Origin: JBFJVZ01 sp041623895
Lineage (GTDB): Bacteria > Planctomycetota > Planctomycetia > Pirellulales > Pirellulaceae
DNA: 10,116 nt
Direction: 5' to 3'
Assembly (NCBI GenBank): GCA_041623895.1
Contig: JBFJVZ010000299.1
Span: forward strand, 1 to 10,116
Shown here: positions 6,225-10,116 of the stretch, piece by piece
Layout: each line of letters begins with the position of its first letter
Numbering within the stretch: the stretch's first letter is position 1
The notes under the pieces: model-generated
Told to the model about the DNA's origin: nothing
The model's database searches: none
What the model saw: the letters and a program-made list of their open reading frames with translations, nothing else
Made by a program: the position numbers and the translations under genes

Positions 6225-8795
6225 CTATTTCTGACGAAAGAGTTCGCACGCAACGATTCCTTTCAGGATCGACCGTAGGGAATAGCCATTTTCTTTCGCT
6301 TGGTTGACGATATCGTCAATCACGGGGCGGTCACTGGCTTCGATGGTTCGCGCCAACGCGTACATCAACAGCTTCTCGGTGACTCCGCGGATGAAACGAT
6401 CTTGTTGTTTCAGCAGCGACCGTTTGAATTCCACGTAGTTTTCGTAGTGGTCGCCGCCAGGCAAGGTGCCACTGACATCGATCTCAGGCCGGTCGTCGCC
6501 CCAATGCGCCAGCGGCTTTTCGCCATCGAGCTTTTCGCGCCAGCGTCCGATCACGTTGAAATTCTCGAAGGCTAAACCGTAGGGATCGATTCTGCGGTGG
6601 CAATTCATGCAAGTCACCTGCTGTCGATGCCGTCGCAGCCGTTCGCGGACCGTCAGCTGTTCACCGCGAATGTTTGGTTCGACTTCGCCCGCGTTTGCTG
6701 GCGGCGGTGGCGGCGGATCGTTGAACAACACATCTAAAACGTATTTGCCGCGTTCAACTGGCTTGGTGCGATTCCCGTCGCTGCCCCAACGATGTACACC
6801 GGCCATACCAAGCAGACCACCACGCGTCGCGGATTGTTGCGGTGACAATCTCACTTTCTGAAACTCTGAACCCGTCACGCCGGCGATACCATAAAACGCG
6901 GCGAGTCGTTCGTTCAGCATCGTCCACTGCGAATCGAGCAGCAGTACCAACGATTTGTCACTTTGGATCAATTCGCGCAGCATTGCCAACGGTTGCTCAA
7001 CAAAATCGTCTTCCAGCCCCTTGAATTGCGTCTGGTAGAACTCCGGAAAAATACGTTCATCGGGAGGAAAACGATTGAACTCGTCGATCTTCAGCCATTG
7101 CCGCAGGAAACCCTGATGAAAACCTTCGCTCCGCGGGTCGGCGATCATTCGGTCGACTTGGGTTTGCAAAACACCGGGCTTGGACAGCTGTTTCTTAGCA
7201 GCCAGGCGGAACAAATCATCGTCTGGTTTGCTGCTCCATAGGAAGTAGCTCAATCGCGACGCCAGCTCGAACTCGTTCAACGTTCGCGGTGCATCGGTCT
7301 GCGAGCTTGGCTCGTACAAGTACAAGAACTTGGGCGAGCAGAGTATGGCGGTCACGCCGGTTTTGATTGCTGTTTGGAAATCGTGTCCTCGATCAAGTTC
7401 GCCGTTTACCAATTCCATTAGTTCATTGACTTCGGATGACTGGATCGGGCGGCGATAGGCTCTGGGTAGCAGACGCGTAAAGATCTTCCGCGCGTAGTCG
7501 GCGGACAGTTTTTCCGGTTCCCATCCTTCCAGGAACATCGACTTCATACTGGGCGGAGGAAACTCGCCCCGTAGCGGCCCGGTGACCTCGATCCAATCCA
7601 AGTAAAGTTTTGGTAGGCCCTCCACGTGCAAGACTTCTTGCTCGAACGCTCCGCGAACGTTCGTGTCGAAGTCACCTTGGGCACGCAATCTGGACTTGAT
7701 CCTGGTTGATTCAAAGACGTTTCCTTGATCGAACAGTTCCTTGGCTGTGCGAAGTTGTTCACCCCGAGCAGCCACGTACTTGGTGAACTGCGTGCCATTG
7801 ACGAATCGGATTTCGTATTCTCCCTGAAACAACTCGTCGCGTGTCGTCACGAACTCGTAAACTTGCGGGTCATCCGGCGGTGCATCGACGCGAAACTGCG
7901 CGATGCTGTCACCGGGCCCCTGTTTGATGTTCATGTAGACCGGTTCAGCGCGGTCACCGGGGTCCGCGGCCGCTTTGACGCGAACGCGATAACGTCCCGT
8001 GGTCGGTACTTCCTTGTCGTTGTAGGGATGGCGCAACTGAGCAAATGTTCTCGCACCGCCTTCCATCAGGACCATGCGGCCGTCTTGCAGATACGCGGCG
8101 CGGCCATCGATGATGTATTGCATCGGCGAACCTGCCGTATCACGGAACTGGAAACGCATGGTCTTTTCCGCGATCAGCGGCGGGCGAAAACGAATTGCTT
8201 GATCGGCAACTCGCTGGGCGACGGTCAGGTAGGCATCCATCAGTGACGGATCGACAAGCAGCGCCTTGCTGTTGCGGTCAAAACCTTTGATCGAACCGTC
8301 GGGCGGGAGCAAATCGATCGGCCCTTCGCCTTCGACGAAATCGACTTTAAGCAAATCACGAACCGTGTTGGCATATTCCTGTCGACTGAGCCGACGCAGC
8401 AAGACTCGCCCGCCGGTGCTATCGCCACGATTGCGAGCACGCTGTAATTCTGCGGTAATCCAGTCGGTCACCTGTGTTAAATCCGCCCCTGCGGGCCGCG
8501 GTTGGTCCTTCGGCGGCATTTCACCAAGATTCATTCGGTCCAGAATTTCCACCCATTGGGCTGCCGATTGCGGATCCAGAAAGTTTGCCGCCAAGACATC
8601 CAGCCGAAGATCTCCTTCGCCGGAGTCTTTGTCGTGGCACTCCAGGCAGTGCTTGACGAAAAACGGCTGCACGACTTCCTGAAAGGACCGCTCCTCTTTT
8701 GCATCTGGGGATGGTTGCCCGCAGGCAATCAACGGAGCCAGCGATGCGATGCCCACGATCAAACACGACCAGTAACGTGAGGACCCTGCAAACAC
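6225..8795 (-). CDS. Planctomycete cytochrome/PSD-domain secreted protein (PSCyt1-DUF1587-DUF1595-DUF1592-DUF1588-DUF1585)
   Basis: An 856-residue exported protein. An N-terminal signal has a lipobox-like LIAC (22-25), so it may be a lipoprotein. An N-terminal haem-c-like module has C50-x2-C53-H54 and a possible axial M93 in GEMPPKDQ. Next comes DUF1587 (about 130-195, LLRRLSRQEYANTVRDLL), a beta-rich insertion (about 210-405), DUF1595 (about 430-495), DUF1592 (about 505-630, FELASRLSYFLWSSKPDDDL), DUF1588 (about 655-750) with proline run 694-699 and a second haem-type motif C729-x2-C732-H733, then DUF1585 (about 775-850). This set is characteristic of planctomycetes and some relatives; its activity is unknown and electron transfer is inferred only from the two CxxCH motifs. 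The start is GTG at 8795, fixed by a near-perfect ribosome site. The usual DUF1552 partner gene is not downstream; the next gene is the convergent sdaA, 19 bp away with no clear terminator between. Confidence 0.92.
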   Translation of the reverse strand: MFAGSSRYWSCLIVGIASLAPLIACGQPSPDAKEERSFQEVVQPFFVKHCLECHDKDSGEGDLRLDVLAANFLDPQSAAQWVEILDRMNLGEMPPKDQPRPAGADLTQVTDWITAELQRARNRGDSTGGRVLLRRLSRQEYANTVRDLLKVDFVEGEGPIDLLPPDGSIKGFDRNSKALLVDPSLMDAYLTVAQRVADQAIRFRPPLIAEKTMRFQFRDTAGSPMQYIIDGRAAYLQDGRMVLMEGGARTFAQLRHPYNDKEVPTTGRYRVRVKAAADPGDRAEPVYMNIKQGPGDSIAQFRVDAPPDDPQVYEFVTTRDELFQGEYEIRFVNGTQFTKYVAARGEQLRTAKELFDQGNVFESTRIKSRLRAQGDFDTNVRGAFEQEVLHVEGLPKLYLDWIEVTGPLRGEFPPPSMKSMFLEGWEPEKLSADYARKIFTRLLPRAYRRPIQSSEVNELMELVNGELDRGHDFQTAIKTGVTAILCSPKFLYLYEPSSQTDAPRTLNEFELASRLSYFLWSSKPDDDLFRLAAKKQLSKPGVLQTQVDRMIADPRSEGFHQGFLRQWLKIDEFNRFPPDERIFPEFYQTQFKGLEDDFVEQPLAMLRELIQSDKSLVLLLDSQWTMLNERLAAFYGIAGVTGSEFQKVRLSPQQSATRGGLLGMAGVHRWGSDGNRTKPVERGKYVLDVLFNDPPPPPPANAGEVEPNIRGEQLTVRERLRRHRQQVTCMNCHRRIDPYGLAFENFNVIGRWREKLDGEKPLAHWGDDRPEIDVSGTLPGGDHYENYVEFKRSLLKQQDRFIRGVTEKLLMYALARTIEASDRPVIDDIVNQAKENGYSLRSILKGIVACELFRQK

Positions 8796-8803
8796 AGCGA
8801 TGG

Positions 8804-8812
8804 AACCTCCTT
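8804..8812 (-). promoter_or_regulatory. Strong ribosome binding site of the PSD-domain gene
   Basis: On the minus strand this reads AAGGAGGTT, an almost complete anti-16S match, with GGAGG ending 10 nt before the GTG at 8795. It confirms the GTG start, and lies just after the TAA (8817-8815) of the LRR gene, which points to translation of both from one mRNA. It is the strongest Shine-Dalgarno in the window. Confidence 0.75.
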
Positions 8813-8814
8813 CA

Positions 8815-10116
8815 TTAACGGATGTTGACTTGTAAATCCGGACATTGCTGTTTTAGTCGTTCGATTCCTTCATCGCTCACGCTTGATCCGGCTTTCTGTA
8901 AGGTGAGTTTTTCAAGACTCGGCGAGTTAGCAAGTTCCAGCAGTCCCATATCCGACAGTATCTCGCTGTCGTCGCGGTTACGGTGCGCGATCAAGAGTTC
9001 CTTCAGATTCGGAATCGCGGCAAGCTGCTTCATTGCCTGATCTGAAAGCGTCACGTTGTTCAGCGCTAACTGCCTGAGCTTTGGCAATTCGGCGAGCGCG
9101 GCAAGACCATTGCCGCTGAATCCCAGGGACTCTAAATGCAGAGAACGCAGATTCACCAACCGCCAGAAATCCGCCAATCCAGCATCCGTAACCTTGCTCG
9201 CTTCAGCCGTGATCATCAGCGCCTGCAAGGACACGATTTCACAAATCGCTTGCATGCCCGCATCGGTTAGAAACTCACTGCCGATTCTCAAATCACGCAG
9301 ATGCAGTAAGTTTCGCATCGCTCGGGCCGCGCGATCTCCCGCTTTGCTGCCGGCAAGGTCGACGCGATCCAGCTGTGACAAGCGTGCGAGGAATTGAAAG
9401 TCATCGTCTGTTAGTTGTTCGCATTGCTCCAATTGCAAACTTCGTAAGCGACGCTGTGAGGTCATGGCATCAAGTCCCCCGCGGCCGATGGGGCTGCGGC
9501 GAACGTTGATGCTGAGGATTGAATCGAAGATCCTTAACTTTGCCGCGCCATCGTCCGTTAAATTGCCGAACGATACTTCCCGCAGCGGTGATCCGGCGAA
9601 GCGACTCAGAATCTCGCCCGTCGATTGCGTGGATGCGACGTGCAACGATTCCAGCTTCGTCAAGGTCGGCAATTTCGCTAAGCCGGCGTCCGTGATCTTG
9701 CTGCCTTGAATGTTGATCGCGCGAAGAGAGTCTGCCTGAGTGAAGTGATCGAGTAGACCGTCATCCAAATCGACGGTGCCCGTGATCTGTAGCCACTGCA
9801 GCTGGTGATGCGCGGCCAGGGGAGCAAAATCGGCGGAAACGATTTGCTTGCCGCCGACGCTGATCTTCAGACCCGCTAGCCGCCTTACCTTGGCAACCGA
9901 TTCGATCAGCTCGGCACTGAGTTGGCCCGGTGGATGGATGTCCAGCTCGATTGAATAATCCAGGTCGGCCAGCCGTGCCAGTATCTCCGGCGTAAGCCCG
10001 TCACAGGCAAAGACAAACTTCAGGTGGCCGTCGTGTTCTTCGTGAGTCTCGCGTGCCGCAGCGCGAACAAGATCCAGAGCTTGCTGTGATTTCCTGAAAC
10101 GATCGATCGCCGCGGC
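8815..10116 (-). CDS. Leucine-rich repeat protein, 5' end beyond the window
   Basis: At least 433 residues, complete at the C-terminus and open to the right edge. A TTG at 9768 is only an internal leucine codon: the frame upstream has no stop and reads as further repeat-like protein (for example DFAPLAAHHQLQWLQITG before it). About a dozen repeats of 23-25 residues are visible, with the pattern L-x2-L-x-L plus T/S-D-x-G/A: ITDAGL (141-146), then LTDAGM, VTDAGL, LSDQAM, LSDMGL and VSDEGI, ending in CPDLQVNIR. This resembles the cysteine-containing/GALA-like LRR class, a curved solenoid used for protein binding. The more acidic, less regular first ~60 visible residues may be a linker from an upstream domain. 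Its target is unknown. The gene ends 19 bp before the PSD-domain gene and probably forms an operon with it. Confidence 0.85.
   Translation of the reverse strand, partial: AAAIDRFRKSQQALDLVRAAARETHEEHDGHLKFVFACDGLTPEILARLADLDYSIELDIHPPGQLSAELIESVAKVRRLAGLKISVGGKQIVSADFAPLAAHHQLQWLQITGTVDLDDGLLDHFTQADSLRAINIQGSKITDAGLAKLPTLTKLESLHVASTQSTGEILSRFAGSPLREVSFGNLTDDGAAKLRIFDSILSINVRRSPIGRGGLDAMTSQRRLRSLQLEQCEQLTDDDFQFLARLSQLDRVDLAGSKAGDRAARAMRNLLHLRDLRIGSEFLTDAGMQAICEIVSLQALMITAEASKVTDAGLADFWRLVNLRSLHLESLGFSGNGLAALAELPKLRQLALNNVTLSDQAMKQLAAIPNLKELLIAHRNRDDSEILSDMGLLELANSPSLEKLTLQKAGSSVSDEGIERLKQQCPDLQVNIR

Noticed and set aside
6607..6861. Plus-strand ORF with a glycine run
   Set aside because: The glycine run is the antisense of the proline run (residues 694-699) of the PSD protein.

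Overview
The window looks like a piece of a planctomycete chromosome, probably from the Pirellulales/Rhodopirellula side. The evidence is an 856-residue secreted protein with the planctomycete-specific cytochrome/PSD domain order, a neighbouring leucine-rich-repeat protein of the T/S-D-x-G type, a cupredoxin fused to a carboxypeptidase-regulatory-like tail, an NPYQ-type N-terminus, frequent GTG/TTG starts and moderately high GC. This is inferred from protein content only.

Layout from left to right. Positions 1-123 hold an inverted pair of repeat units (arms 42-65 and 84-107, outer ends 1-8 and 116-123), with no convincing gene before 286. A DUF547 exported protein lies on the minus strand (286-1104). 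A ~220 bp spacer separates it from a divergent plus-strand run of four genes: an exported type-1-copper-like protein (1324-2148), a TVP38/TMEM64 (VTT) membrane protein (2238-3044), a MerA-like flavoprotein disulfide reductase (3060-4574) and a one-chain iron-sulfur L-serine dehydratase (4607-6205). Gaps of 89, 15 and 32 bp suggest one transcript, at least for the last three. This run converges, with only 19 bp between stop codons, on a minus-strand pair: an LRR protein that runs off the right edge (8815 to at least 10116) followed 19 bp later by the PSD-domain cytochrome-like protein (6225-8795), which has a near-perfect Shine-Dalgarno.

Working together. The DUF547, VTT and MerA-like genes form a plausible envelope redox or metal(loid)-handling module, with the cupredoxin as a possible periplasmic partner. 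The name 'mercuric reductase' is not supported, because there is no HMA domain, no C-terminal Cys pair and no other mer gene. The serine dehydratase turns L-serine into pyruvate and ammonia; its link to the module may be only positional. The LRR/PSD pair belongs to the large poorly understood planctomycete family of secreted haem-c-like proteins. No CRISPR array, tRNA, rRNA, transposase or phage gene was seen. The least-explained items are the inverted repeat element at the left edge, the flavoprotein's real substrate, and the cysteine-rich tail and degenerate ACT region of the fused serine dehydratase.
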